Shown here: positions 11,668 to 23,271 of the stretch, in pieces
How positions within the stretch are numbered: the first letter of the stretch is position 1
Layout of the letters: each line of letters starts with the position of its first letter
Source of the DNA: Hydrangea macrophylla
Taxonomy: Eukaryota; Streptophyta; Magnoliopsida; Cornales; Hydrangeaceae
Reading direction: 5' to 3'
Length of the DNA: 64,000 nucleotides
Assembly (NCBI GenBank): GCA_033977485.1
Contig: CM066991.1
Coordinates: forward strand, 53,794,850 to 53,858,849
Made by a program: the position numbers and the translations under genes
The notes under the pieces: generated by a model
Seen by the model: only the letters and a program-made list of their open reading frames with translations
Database searches by the model: none
Told to the model about the DNA's origin: nothing

Positions 11668-12481
11668 GGACTATCCCACCTACAAGGCAAACACGTTCAC
11701 CATCACAAAGCTGCTCATCGGAGTAACATCATAAATCATAGAATCACAGTGCACATATATCGTCACACGACCACTAACCAAAACAAGCACACAACTGTGC
11801 CTTCAAACCAAATGCTATCTGGCTCAAAAGGCCAAACATCATTACCCTGTCAAAAGGTAACAAATCATCCTACACATTATCCATTCAGTCACAAAAATTC
11901 ACTAGTATAACCCAATTGAAGACATAAAATGGAGATAAAACAAAAATCCCCGCTCAGGAGGCCTCAGTCCTCCTCTTCTTCATCCTCTATCAGACCACCC
12001 AGACTGTACGTCGGCGATGGCCTCCTCCCACCACCCCTGCACCTTGGTCTGGTTCTAGACGAGCCAGCACCACCTCCATGACACTGCACACACAAATAAA
12101 GACAATCAGTCGGGAAGCAAAAAAAGTACAAAAATAGAGTCGAGTCAGAAACTTACCAAGGACGCCATCTGACTGGTGGCGAACTGTCGCATACCGTCCA
12201 TCTGTCAAAGGTAAAATATAGGGTTAGAGCCACATAACCTTAAGGAGCACAAAATTAGAGACATACCTGGTGGTCTCGCGTAAGGACCAAAGATCGTAAG
12301 CTAGTTGCCAAGGCGTGACCCTCCTCAGCATAACTCCAAGGGACATTGAGTACGCCTACTGGCTGGGTAGGATACCCGCACGTGACTCGTGGCACCTCCA
12401 TGACTAGTGGAGAGCCATCGGCACCCAAAACATTGACGGTCCAATCCCAAGGAGGGATAGGATCAGAAGCTGGGGGAGCCT

Positions 12482-13802
12482 TGTTAGGGATATATACTAA
12501 AAGCCATGCTTTATGTAGTTGATTTATTATTCATTTAATAAAATCAGTTAATCCATTTTTTATGGGAATCTGTGTGGGCAATATTTGTATTATATTATTT
12601 ATTTAATATTATGCATGTGTGTCTTTCACTCTACATAGTAGGTGGTTTGGTGTGTAGAGTTCGGCTTGCACAGGGAAGATCAGACCATCAGATCTTGTAG
12701 AATGTAAGATTTTGGTTTACAGTCTTAGATGGATTGGACACACCATTGGTAGGACTGCAGCATGGTGTTGTAGTAGGTTTGTCTTGACTGCGGGAAACGA
12801 TATAGTTTTAACTCACCATGCTGGTACATTTTGTGTATTAAACGGGACCGACTTGGGATAATTATCTTTATACTGACTTATAAGATAATTAATACCTCAT
12901 GACTATTATGAGTGCTTATGCTCTAAATCCTAAGTTATTTTATGGACACGTACATTTGATATTTACACTTTGATCCCTAAAAGGGTGAGCTCCTTAAATG
13001 GGTCAATATATCATTGGATTGGGTGACAATATTAATTGTGTGGTGGATATTAATTAATGATGGAATCCATGTCTCAATTTTGGGATTGATGATATCCCCT
13101 TGAGAAAGCTTATAAGTTTTGATTATATCAAACCCTGCAGGTGGATTTTGTATCCGACATATCAGATAAGTTAAGCAGAGGATCTTAAGGAATTTTAAGA
13201 GATTAATTAAATATGATTGTCAGTAATTATATTTAATTAATGGATATCTGTAATCTTAACATGGGGAGATAATAAGCATTTAATAACATGGAGCTCGAAA
13301 TTTATTTTTGAGATAAGGGTAGGAGTGCAATTATAATTCTTTAGTGGTATGAATTATAATTTATGGAAATAGGAATCTGATTCAATTCGAATTAGGGTTT
13401 CCTAATTCCATAAGGAAGCCTATTCCTTATTGACTTCTTATGGTCCCTATCGTAGCCTATATATATGCTGCTTTGGCTCTCTCCTCAGTTTGCGTTTTTC
13501 CATCAAGAGTATTATAACTCGGATTAGAAAAGAGAGCGCAAAAGAGAGAGCAGAAACATAAAGGATTTCGAAGGAGCCCACACTCAGTTCAATATTCTGG
13601 CAGCAAAGGAATACGGTAGAAGATCGTGAGCTGTTATCGAGCCCGTGTTCTCGATTCGTCTACTACAGCAATCCGTTTTAGCAGTTTAAGGTAACCCTAG
13701 CTAGTTCTACCCTTGTAGGGTTATTGTAGTTTTCACGTAATTTTTTTGCAGTACCAACTTATACGCGCTGTCAATGGATTCTGGGAACGCAGTTTCCTAA
13801 CA
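12482..13802 (+). mobile_element. Solo LTR (copia type) inserted in the antisense PMD exon
   Basis: The 1321-bp segment begins TGTTAGG and ends CCTAACA, a perfect 7-bp inverted terminal repeat. It is flanked by AGCCT (12477-12481) and AGCAT (13803-13807), a 5-bp target duplication with one mismatch. A TATA box (CCTATATATATG, about 13458-13469) suggests plus orientation. The opening TGTTAGGGATATATACTAAA is typical of copia LTRs. No coding sequence is inside. Confidence 0.85.
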
Positions 13803-13835
13803 AGCATGTCTCCTATACATCTCACGAAGCTGTAG

Positions 13836-13912
13836 CTACAAAACAAATTAGGGAAAAGATGAGTCCAAAAACATAAGTAAAGGATAGAGACAGAAACGTA
13901 AAAAAAACTCAC
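13836..13912 (-). other. Intron of the antisense PMD gene (example of preserved splice sites)
   Basis: On the minus strand the exon ends before GTGAGTTTTTTTTACG and the next exon follows TTTTGTAG. The 77-bp intron is AT-rich as usual in plants. It shows that the antisense gene kept splice signals inside a retroelement. Confidence 0.65.
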
Positions 13913-15604
13913 ATCCAGGAGTGGGAACTTCGGCATCAAAAAGCGGCCACGGTAGGTCTCACAACCAGTCTCGGAACGAAAATGATCCCAAGCATCAATA
14001 CCGGCCAAAGCTGCCAGCAAAGTAGCGCCAGAGAGGTCATCAACATCCATTACAGGAGGGGCATGAGGAATGCGGTACCTCGGACCACCAACCACCTGCC
14101 GGGACACCCACTCACCCGGTATCAGCAAAAGGAAGAATCAGGTCTGAGTCAGGATCAAATCCAATCAACGCTAGCGACCGTCAGCTCGGATAAGAAATTT
14201 CTCAGGAGAACGATCCGGTGGGCCCCGCTCTTAACCCCAACAACATCCCTTCTCCATTTCAAGCACCGAGGGAACAAAGGCACAGAATCCATGCCATCAT
14301 CATCTTTATCCGACTCATCGACGGGGATAAGAGCCAACATTTTCAGGTACTCGAAGCTATAGAGCTGCACAGAAAAGTGAAAGTCAGAAAACAGAAACAA
14401 GAAAGGACCCAAAGGAGAAAAAAAGTAACAGAACATACCTCCCAAGCCCGCCAAAACCCTCCAATGGATTTAATGTTGTCGCGAAAAACCTCACCCATGT
14501 GCTTATAAAGATAGGTCAGGGCAGCACCGCCCCTATCGTAAGAAGGAATCTCGTCAATGGTCGCCAAGCAAGTGAGGAGCCTCAGGCTCACCCGGTTATT
14601 TTATGTCACAAATATCGAGCAGCCAAGAACATTAAGGAGAAAGGCCGGTTATTTCATGTCATTCAGAGTGTGCCCCTCCTGCTATAAGCCCGATAAATCC
14701 AGCCGCAAGGGAACCAAGGCCCCTCCAGATTCAGAAGAACAGCCCCAATCATCATCTCAACGGCTTCAGGATCAATCTCATAAAAATAATCCAGGATCTG
14801 GCACTTTCCATCGACTCTCAAACCGGTGATCATGGAAAAGTCAAAGGGCGTCATCGTCATTTCACCAAACGACAGGTGTAAAGTTCATCGTGTCCCACCA
14901 TATCTTTGCAAGAGCATAGAAGTGGGTCAAATCATTTGTACTCTTTGAAACTAAGCGGATAAAGCTGCCAAACCCAGCATCTTCTACCATTTTCTTGACA
15001 CCATGTGAAAGTTGGGTGTACTACAGAAAAGCATGGGCAAGACTACCATGGCCCTTTAAGACCACCTCCAGCACCTACACACATCAAAAATAACAGATGA
15101 GCACAAAATCACTATTCATAACCCAAAGTCTAACTTCACAAAATCAACAAACAAGCGCAAAATAAACTTCCAACGACCTCTAGGCGCACACTACAGTTCA
15201 CTAAACTAGCACAGCGCACATAAATAGTCCTGAACTACCGAAAGCTTTGCATACCTGACTCGCTAGAGCCGCGATCGAAAGATGACATTGAGGGTCACGT
15301 AAAATTAACTCCAAGGATTGACTCTCGGCCCTTACCCGTTCCTTTGCCTTCTTGGAGAGCCTCCTCGAGCCCGAAGCCATAGATCTGCAAAGAAAATGGA
15401 AGTTAAAGCCAAAATTTTCTTCTTGGAAATTAGAGGAAAATAAAACACCAATCAAAATTCTAATTGTGGGGAAAGATTACTCACCTAAGCACGCACAAGC
15501 TGCATTTTGACGGATTTTGGCTCCAAAAACACCCCGAAATGGCCAAAAATGAGCATTTGGAGCTAAAAAACTAAAGATATACAAACATGGAGTCCGGACA
15601 CCTA

Positions 15605-15641
15605 GTGCCGCCGTGGCACTGGCCAACTATCACCGCGGCAC
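15605..15641. repeat. GC-rich quasi-palindrome GTGCCGCCGTGGCAC and relative
   Basis: GTGCCGCCGTGGCAC and CACCGCGGCAC lie about 225 bp upstream of the antisense PMD start codon. Three related copies occur in the 3' LTR at 18070-18130. Confidence 0.6.
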
Positions 15642-15782
15642 TACTCCCCACAGGCCTGTTTTGCTCTGCTTTGCTCCGTTTTAGCCCGTTTTGGCCCGTT
15701 TTAGCCTGTTTCTAAACCCGATAAACCCCAGTAGTCTATTTCAGTAGAAATTTACAAGGTTTTATCCCATGTAGGTCTAACT

Positions 15783-16380
15783 TATCCCCAGAGGACAGTT
15801 ATAGAGGGAAAATGGCTCCCAGAGGCCCGAACAGGTTTTTTCAGAATAACCGTCGCAAAAGTTGATCAACCGTGAGAGGTTCAGGTCTGAGTCCTGGTTC
15901 CCGATTGATAGTTAAGAAAGAATCTCAAAAAGCCCCCCCCCCCCCCTCCCCCATTATCCCTAGAGGATAGTTACAGAAAGAATTCAGCCCCTGAAGGCCC
16001 TAACCGGCTGTTTCGGATTGGGCCCTGGAAGGTTCGATCAACTGTGAAAGATTCAGAGATGGGTCTTGGTTCCTGGTCGAGAAACAGTCGAAGAGAGGTT
16101 CTCAGAGAATCCAACACCATCCCTTGAGGACAAATTTGGAAACATATCAGCTCTCGGAGGCCCTAACCGGCTCTCTTGGATTGAGCATTGCAAGATTTGA
16201 TCAACCGTGAGAAATTCGGTTATGGATTCTGGTTCTCGGTCAAAGAAGTTTGATCAACCATAAGGGATTCAGAGATGGATCCCGGTTCCCAGTCGACAGT
16301 CAAGAGAGATTCTTAGAAGGAATCCCCTAATATCCCCAGTAGAAGAATATCGAAAAATCAGAACCAACCTTTACGGCCCT
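15783..16380 (+). repeat. Imperfect tandem repeat, period about 170-200 bp, four units
   Basis: Units begin with ATCCCYAGAGGA-like blocks at about 15783, 15951, 16119 and 16330. Each contains GGCCCTAACCGGCT and GATCAACCGTGAGA segments followed by a GGTTCCCGGTCGA-like segment. A C-tract lies at about 15933-15950. The array is in the non-coding 3' region of element 1. Confidence 0.75.
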
Positions 16381-16394
16381 GCGTCCGTTGATAA

Positions 16395-16700
16395 AGCTTC
16401 CTCATCTATCAGTCGCCGTGAGCTCCCTCACTTGTCTGTTACCGTGAGCTTCCTCACCCGTTGGTTATCATGAGCTTCCTCACTTATCAGGAGCTTCCTC
16501 ACTCTGGTTATCCTACATGTCAGTTATCACAAGCTACCTCACTTACTGTGAGCCTCCTCACTTATCATGAACTTTCTCACCTATCGGTCGTTGTGAGCTT
16601 CCTCATTTATCGTAAGCCTTCTCACTTTGATTATCATAAATTTTCCCAAACTATCGGTTATCATGAGCTCCCTCACCTATTGGTTATCTTAAGTTATCAT
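16395..16700 (+). repeat. Short imperfect repeats of GAGCTTCCTCACTTATC / GGTTATCATGAGC
   Basis: About a dozen degenerate copies with 20-25 bp spacing follow the larger array. No ORF of interest is present. Confidence 0.75.
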
Positions 16701-17010
16701 CCTCAAAGACCCCACATCTGATCCCATTCGCTTGTGAAGCACACTTCCCGTAATTCAAGAAGTTTGCCCTCGAGACCCAGAGTCTTCAACATTTTGGTAT
16801 CCTTGTAAACCAACGCATTAGAGTAAATGCTGGCATAATGCAAGCCCACTCAAAGTTGCGCACCCCACAGCACCAGCTCATAATAGGATTAGAACACTAG
16901 ACATGATAGGACTCATGACACAATTCATATCAAGTCCATGCACTACATTTTACCCTTGTAGCATAGCATCTGCATGCTTTGTCGTGCATGCGTGACTTGT
17001 TCTTTTGTGC

Positions 17011-17055
17011 CCCGAACTACGTCTTGGTCTGATTCCCTTTGGGATACGTAGGCAG
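17011..17055 (+). repeat. CTACGT/ACGTAG stem-loop repeat, copy 3
   Basis: CCCGAACTACGTCTTGGTCT is followed by GATTCCCTTTGGGATACGTAGGCAG. CTACGT and ACGTAG can pair, and inside them TCCC and GGGA can extend the stem. This copy is 170 bp before the PPT. Confidence 0.65.
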
Positions 17056-17212
17056 CTCACACAGGGCGCGACCAGCACTGACCTCAACACTTTGTTTTTC
17101 TTCATTGCATCTTTTGTAACGCTTTTATCCTAAATCTATAGCCTCCAAAAGACCTGTCTCTTCAAAGCTTTGGCACTCGGTTGCGACATGTGTTGCCTCA
17201 CAAGTTCATGCC

Positions 17213-17226
17213 AAAGAGGGGCAAAC
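17213..17226 (+). promoter_or_regulatory. Polypurine tract of element 1
   Basis: AAAGAGGGGCAAAC directly precedes the 3' LTR start (TGTGGACACCCC at 17227). It would prime plus-strand DNA synthesis. Confidence 0.85.
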
Positions 17227-20200
17227 TGTGGACACCCCATTTTGTCGGCTATTCGATTTAGGAGACCCATAGCTTGGTGGTTTACAATGATCGAAAAGAC
17301 TTAAAAAGGACTCTTGGAAGTTAGTTCTCTCTCTCAAAATGCTCAGAATGACCAAAATACCCCTGAAAGCCCAAACAATCCAGATTTGGACTGAAAGTTT
17401 TGGAAACATTCTGTGTTATAAAGAAAGTCATAAAATGAATTTTTAAGCAAAATCAGATGAAATCGTCAGCTCCTAGAGACCCCTGGAAGTCCCGGAAGAT
17501 CTCGAAAAATCCCCGTTGACCGGTTTGACCAGGTTTGATCGAAATCATCCAAATTTGCCGAAAAGTTCTGAGATCATTCTAGATCATGTGAAAAGTACTA
17601 AAACAAGTTTTAAAAGAAAATTGGATAAAAACGTCAACTCCTGGGAACTCCCAGAGGTTCCCAGGACTTCGTGGAGGTCCCTGATTTGACCGATTTAACC
17701 AAAAGTTGACTTTGAGACCAGAGCACCGCATCATTTTTTGAACATTTTTCATGGATACTAGAGGTTAATAGCTTTCCAACAGAATATCGCACAATTTCTG
17801 GATTCAAAATGAATTTATTATGAATTTCCGAAGGCGAAAAAGACGATCAAATCGGCTTCTATCGCGAATACCGCAAAACTTTTCAAAGAAACCTATCTTT
17901 GAACTATTTTTTTTATAGAAAGTAGACTCCAACACCTTTCCAACGGTATATCACAAGCTCAGTTTGGAGTGCGTACGCATTTTCTATGAAATTTGGACTA
18001 AATAGTGCTTTTTCGCGAATACCAGAACCTCAGGGGGCCTAAACAGCATTATCTGGACGAAGGAGAAGCAGTGCCACTGCGGCACTGGCCCACTGCTGCC
18101 GTGGCACAGGCCCATTGCCGCCGTGGCACTCTCCCCCAGAATAGTCTATTTTTGCAATTTCTTTTGGGGCTCCAAATTGAATAATCAAAAAACCAAAACG
18201 ACATAGTTCTATGTTAACAAATGTTTGGGACCAATGGGTGCACTTTTAAAACCCCAAACTTCTCCCAAATTAGCCTATATAAACCCCCCTTGACTTATCA
18301 TATTGGGGGGGTGCAAAAAAAAAGCTTAGAGAAAGTTGTAGAGAGAAAGTTGTAGAGATAAGGTTAGGTTAGTGAGAAAAGAAGTTTCTTCCTTTGATTT
18401 TCAACTTGAAAGTGAATTCTAAACTTTATTTTCTACTTCACTACTCTCATTTATTACACATTCAATACATACAACCACCATTTTAGTGAGCATTTATGAG
18501 ATAGGAAGCTACTTCCATGTCCAAAGTCACCATATATGAGTGAAACACTAAGCTACAAGTCAAAAATCACATTGATTATCATCTATTGATTGTTATTATA
18601 TGCTTGTTTATATGAATATTCATCTCTTCTCACCTTATTTCTTTTTTATTTTTCTTTATTTACTTTCTAGTCCATCATCATCTAGATGATGACATGAAGT
18701 TTGAGGTGAGTGAATCCTTATGGATAGTAGCTCTTGATCTCAAAAATATGTTTGATAGATGATGATTTCAACTTTAATACATTCCTATGTATTCTTGAAG
18801 TTGTCTTCAAAATGAAAACAACGCTCTCCAACAATCTTGGAGGTTCTTGATATGAGTTCAATATTGATATTTCAAGTGGCCATTTGAACCTAAACATTCC
18901 TTCCAGACATTCTGTTTTTTGCTGTCACAGCAGCTTGGTTGACTTTCAACTTATTTTACAGAAAACATTCCAAAAGGAGTAGTCCCAAATCATTTTTCTC
19001 TTGAACTTCAGTGTTTTAGGGAACTTTCTGTATAAAATGGGCCTCTATATGTTTTGTTTTCATTTTCTAAGAGTTTTTGACATTTCAGTCGACAGTACGG
19101 ATTCTGTTTCTGAGTGACCTCCATTGTTTATATGATTTCTCTCAATCTGTAATAGTTATTGAGGATTGGCTTTTTTTTGTGTTCTAGACACAATAAGGAT
19201 GATCTCCATAAAAAATCATGCATCGAAAACATTCCTAACGCTACTTTTCAAATTTCACAAGATCAACTCACTGTTCTGTCTACTATTCACAGTAAGTATA
19301 CTTTTACTTTCATTCTTTGATTTGATGCTTATATGCCTTATAAATTAGCTCATGTCTTAGGAAGTAGTTCATACTACATTTGTATATATCCCATGATGAC
19401 TTCCTTCATGCACTCTTGCATATTTTAGACTTCCAAGTCGCTTTAGAAAGTCCATGTACACAAACACACTACAACCTTTGCACATTCTAGGGTCATACAT
19501 TGCATCCCTGCAAGATTTGGGATAATCTAAGAAGATTATAAGGAATGAACTTGATCACACGTCCATGATTCCCCTCGATCCAACCATGCTTTCTCATCCA
19601 TCTTGGGGATCGAGAGGTCTTCTTTTCTCAAAGATTAACATGCATCATTCTAGTTTGTTAAGCATATTTTGATTTCTTTGATTTTCTTTGACCATTTGTT
19701 CCAAGAACGATTCATGTCCCCTTTAGATTAGGAAAACTTGATTACTTGATATGTGATTAGACATTTTTCCTAGATTTATGCGTGTGATCTTTCACTTTAC
19801 ATTGTGTGATATTTGGGCTTAGATCTTATGATTTTGATCTTCCATTTCAATATTCTTATGAAATGTAATATACTACTATAGTATTAATTGTCGAACCAAA
19901 CATAGTAAAAGATGATTATTTGGATGCTAATTGAGGCCCGTTGAGAGACGGGGCGAGTTGAGGGTATTTTAGTCGCGACAAAGGCTCCTTCCTCTCTCGT
20001 ACCAAAACCCCAAGCCAAGTTCTTTGGTTATGAAAGGCCGGTGCCCTTTATCCGTTTGGGTGAGTCAAATTGGGTTTCTTGGTTCCCTAAAGACCAAGTA
20101 GCGATTCTGTATCTGTTTTCAACAGACCCTTTCTTTTCTTTCAAATCAATTTCAAAACAAAGGAAAATCAATTCTGAAACCCCGCCAGAAACAAGAAATG

Positions 20201-20232
20201 GGGGGTGGGGTCACGAAGGCCGTGTGTCCACA
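17227..20232 (+). repeat. 3' LTR of element 1 (about 3.0 kb)
   Basis: It starts TGTGGACACCCC and ends GTGTCCACA, giving an 8-bp terminal inverted repeat. A TATA-like box (GCCTATATAAACC) lies near 18275, so U3 is about 1 kb and R-U5 nearly 2 kb. A GC-rich palindrome cluster is at 18070-18130. The second half is homologous to 1-1989 but lacks about 257 bp at 18880. Confidence 0.92.
18070..18130. promoter_or_regulatory. GTGCCGC-NN-GTGGCAC palindrome cluster in U3
   Basis: Three GTGCC(A/G)C...GGCAC quasi-palindromes occur within 60 bp, about 150-200 bp upstream of the TATA-like box. The rest of the LTR is AT-rich, so this GC island stands out. An enhancer role is inferred only. Confidence 0.5.
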
Positions 20233-20418
20233 ATACAATAATCATGAACCCTAACACATAATCACAATTATGAATCAAAATCACACATAAATAAATATTA
20301 ACTCATGTTCACTCACCGATCCAAACAATCTAGATAAACGAAATGAACGGCAACATTCCTTTCTCTTCCTCGCTTCTTCTTCCTCGCTTCTTCTTCTTCT
20401 TCTTCTTCTTCTTCTTCT

Positions 20419-20457
<39 letters not shown>

Positions 20458-20977
20458 GTTTACTCTTGTGGCTGCTCCTTTTTCCTCTTTTTTTTTATTT
20501 TTTATTCTAATCTAGGGCCCCTAGATATGTATACATAGAAAGATGATACACACACTCATGTATATATAACACACAAACACTAAAATACTTTTAAAAAACT
20601 CCCGTTTTTCTTCTTATGAGCTCACAAAAGAGACTCATATGAGCCCATAATGGAATCCAAACCACTAAAATGGCTAACCCAAATGGTACTCATGCCCCAG
20701 GTACTTAATTTTAATACCAGATACACTATTTGACACATTCGCAGGCCTACAAACACTAAAACAAAATACACACCAACTCTTCAATTTCTTTAACAAATAT
20801 AAATTAATTAATGTAATACTCAGATTAAACGGGCTCACTAACAATTTAATTTATGGGTCTTCCAAACTTAAAATTTTTAAACACGTGTCTAACTTAGGCA
20901 CACCCACATAATACTGCTAAATGAAAATAATAATTAAAATAATTATTTACACACAGAGAAATTTTAGGGTTGTTACA
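20233..20977 (-). repeat. LTR-like segment A (TGTAAC type), cut by element 1
   Basis: On the minus strand the segment starts TGTAACAACCC at 20977. It runs through AT-rich U3-like sequence, a (GA)n/(GAA)n tract and a GGTGAGTGAAC splice-donor-like site, then stops at the end of element 1's LTR. It is recognisably homologous, in inverted orientation, to 23316-24000. It probably belongs to another Gypsy family into which element 1 inserted. Confidence 0.5.
20368..20456. repeat. (CTT)n(CT)n microsatellite
   Basis: About ten CTT units are followed by about twenty CT units, within LTR-like segment A. Confidence 0.95.
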
Positions 20978-22782
20978 CCTCAGTACCTAGATTTATTGAC
21001 AAAGTATCTTCTACCACTTTTTGAACCGATTTAATTTCATCATTTTCAATTAAGCAATTTAAATCAGTGGGAATTTCATCATTTTCATTAAGATATATGC
21101 ATTCAGAATTAGACACATCAAAGTAAGTGCAATCGGAGTTCATTTTATTAATAGCTAGGAAATATTTAACAAACACGATAGCAGATTCGACACTAGACTC
21201 ACCAGACTTATTACCCCTAGTAACTGACTTAAAGACTAAATAAAAGACAACCTTCGGTCCACTAACAAGTGTGGATCTGGTTACAGACTCAAAGAACTTA
21301 GAAAAGTCCCCTTTCGAGTGTGGTGCATCCTCATACTTCCAATTTCTTAAGTTCCTCCTTGAATTTACCGATAAATTTGGAGACGCCCGTCTTCTCGCTT
21401 TGCAATCTCTTGGTCTATGTTTTCCTCATCCTTAGTTCCATCCCCTAACAACAGCATCATAGATCCTTGGTCCATGCTCTAAGCCCAGTCTTCTTGAGCG
21501 GTCTTCTTAGCTTCTCCCCTTTCCATACCTTGGCACCATTGTTCCTCTCCTAAGGACTCACAATCTAAAAAAATCTCAGAACTGGGGATCCTGTTCTTTG
21601 TATCATAGTCAAACCAAGGCTACGAGAAGCCACAATAGTTGAAATCCGCCCCTTCTTTATTGAAAGAGCCATTGAGAGTCTTCTTGAGAGATCCGATGCT
21701 CTTGGACTTGCTTGCTTTCCCTATTTTTGGCGTATATCCCAAGCCGTTCTTGTTCTTTTACCCAGCGAACTATAGACAATTGGCTATCCCTTGCTGCCTT
21801 AGGCCTAAGCCCATGCCTAGGAAGAACTTGATCTTATCATAATTGGAGCTATCATGGGATTGACATAATCATCAAGGTACGGTGCAACTAACTTTCCCAA
21901 TAGCTCTTTCACGAGCTCTTTAGTTCTTTGGATTTTCTGGTGCATTGGATGGAGAGGGGAAGACCCATATTTATAGTTTGAGATTTAGGCTAGGTTTTCA
22001 GTATTTAAGTGATGTGGGACGGAGATTTAAGGTGTACCTAGGAGTCCTTCAAGCTTATCTCTAAGGTTTTGGACGTATTTGGCTCTGATTGGTCAAATTT
22101 GTGCTAGTTCACGCAGATTGGGACCACATGGATGGTAAATATTGGATTTTAGGGTCGAATGCCATAGTGGTATTTGTTGCAAGTTGCGCGGCCTTCGCGG
22201 GAGCCGCACGACCTTCGCTGAATGTCATTATGGCATTCAGCCTCGAATGTTGTGTTTTCTCCCCTTTCTTCCCGAACTTCGTTCTCACACATCGGTTATC
22301 CAAATAGGGCTTTGATAAACCGTTGGAAAGCTATGTAAGTCTAGTTTGCAATAATTTTAGTTTCATTCAAAAATAATTTTTGTATTTGGATTTATGATAT
22401 AATTAAAAAAAAGGTGAGGCTGACTCCGAAGAGGAGCTAACTGGAGAAGCGTAGAAGGGCTATTTTGGTATGAAAAATTCTCCTAAGTAGCTTTTAGGAA
22501 TATTTTGAAAAGAGAACTCTCGGGATCCCACACTGAGGTCTGAATTTTTCTCGGTAAAAGGCGATTTTTGAAAAAGACTATCCTAACTGGGGGTTCTTGT
22601 TTCTAAATTGAGTTTTTAACGTACCTAAATCTTCCTAGAGATTATTCTAATGTATCTTATAGACCACGGTGCTTCACGGAGTTTTGCTTTATAAATTGAC
22701 AATTCTCGAATCCAGTCATCGGGTTGTTCTTTAGGTGGGGGTTCCTTACATCGAACGGACTAACTAAAATAGGGTGTCTATA
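20978..22782 (-). pseudogene. Decayed Tat-type element remnant: LTR start fused to the G-patch/pre-RT region
   Basis: On the minus strand, 22782 begins TATAGACACCCTATTTTAG, similar to the element 1 LTR start. A CTATAAATATGGG TATA box follows near 21975. From about 21840 down to 20978 the minus strand encodes a decayed protein with a FFLGMGLGLRQQGIAN segment, a KTLNGSFNKEG segment and a VEDTLSINLG segment, all matching the order in element 1 (5838-6610). Stops and shifts are frequent. The gag, protease core and RT are absent, so an internal deletion joined LTR to pol-linker sequence. Confidence 0.65.
22157..22240. promoter_or_regulatory. 10-bp inverted repeat with GC-rich centre in the remnant LTR
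   Basis: GAATGCCATA at the left and TATGGCATTC at the right enclose GCGCGGCC...GCCGCACG sequence. It sits about 200 bp upstream of the remnant's TATA box (minus orientation), the same relative place as the cluster at 18070-18130. Confidence 0.5.
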
Positions 22783-23271
22783 GACCATTACACATCACAG
22801 AGACATGTTTGTATGTGTATTAATTTATTTATTTTTCTGCACCCAAACACGTGTAGATATATAGAGACTTGTGTGTGTTTGTAACATTATCTTTTATTAC
22901 TATTTTTTTTTGGCCATGCAGAGACATCTTTGTTTACTTGATGTTGTAGGCCCAAAATAATATGTCATAGGCCCAATTGGCCCAGAGAATGATTATGGAA
23001 AATGAAATATTGTCCAATACTGCCCAAAAACAAGTTAAAGTGCCCAAAAATTGACCTGTCACAGCAGCCCAAATATGACCGCTACATAAATCAGTCGGCC
23101 AAAACGACCATTTCGGGAATGCAGTGAAACGATTCTTGATATGGAAAAATCGAATGTATCGGTTCGACGTGGTTTATAGCCCAAAAAACTGGCCGAAACG
23201 ACTGCTTACACCCCTAGTCCCTAGTGTGTTTGTGTGTATGTGTGTGTGTATGTGTGTGTGTGTGTGAGAGT

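Larger units (their letters stand above)
11964..15381 (-). pseudogene. Antisense plant mobile domain (PMD) gene with introns, interrupted by a solo LTR
   Basis: Minus-strand exons can be drawn with GT-AG borders: 15381-15255, 15074-13913, 13835-13803 continuing at 12481-12267 across the inserted LTR, 12201-12157 and 12083-11964. The introns are 180, 77, 65 and 73 bp. The first exon starts MASGSRRLSKKAKERV. The long exon has a GEMTMTPFDFSMITGLRVDG-type motif (about 14800-14870), the hallmark of PMD proteins, then SYDRGGAALTYLYKHMGE and LMPGEW-like segments. The C-terminus is Gly/Arg-rich and ends in an acidic tail. A frameshift just before the motif and a stop near 15020 break it. PMD proteins occur in hosts (MAIN family) and as cargo of plant transposons; their role here is unknown. 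Confidence 0.72.
1..20232 (+). mobile_element. Tat-type Ty3/Gypsy LTR retrotransposon, element 1 (5' end outside window)
   Basis: The order seen is LTR, PBS, leader, gag, protease, RT, RNase H, a second (archaeal-type) RNase H, integrase, a long 3' region with antisense genes, PPT and LTR. The second RNase H and the antisense ORFs between pol and the 3' LTR are known traits of the plant Tat/Ogre group. The first base of the window aligns with 18488 in the 3' LTR, so about 1.26 kb of the 5' LTR lies outside. Coding regions carry stops and frameshifts, and the LTRs differ at several percent of sites in the stretch I compared by eye, so the copy is old and non-autonomous. Confidence 0.9.

Noticed and set aside
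22109..22303. Ala-rich ORFs on both strands
   Set aside because: They come from the GC-rich inverted repeat in the remnant LTR.
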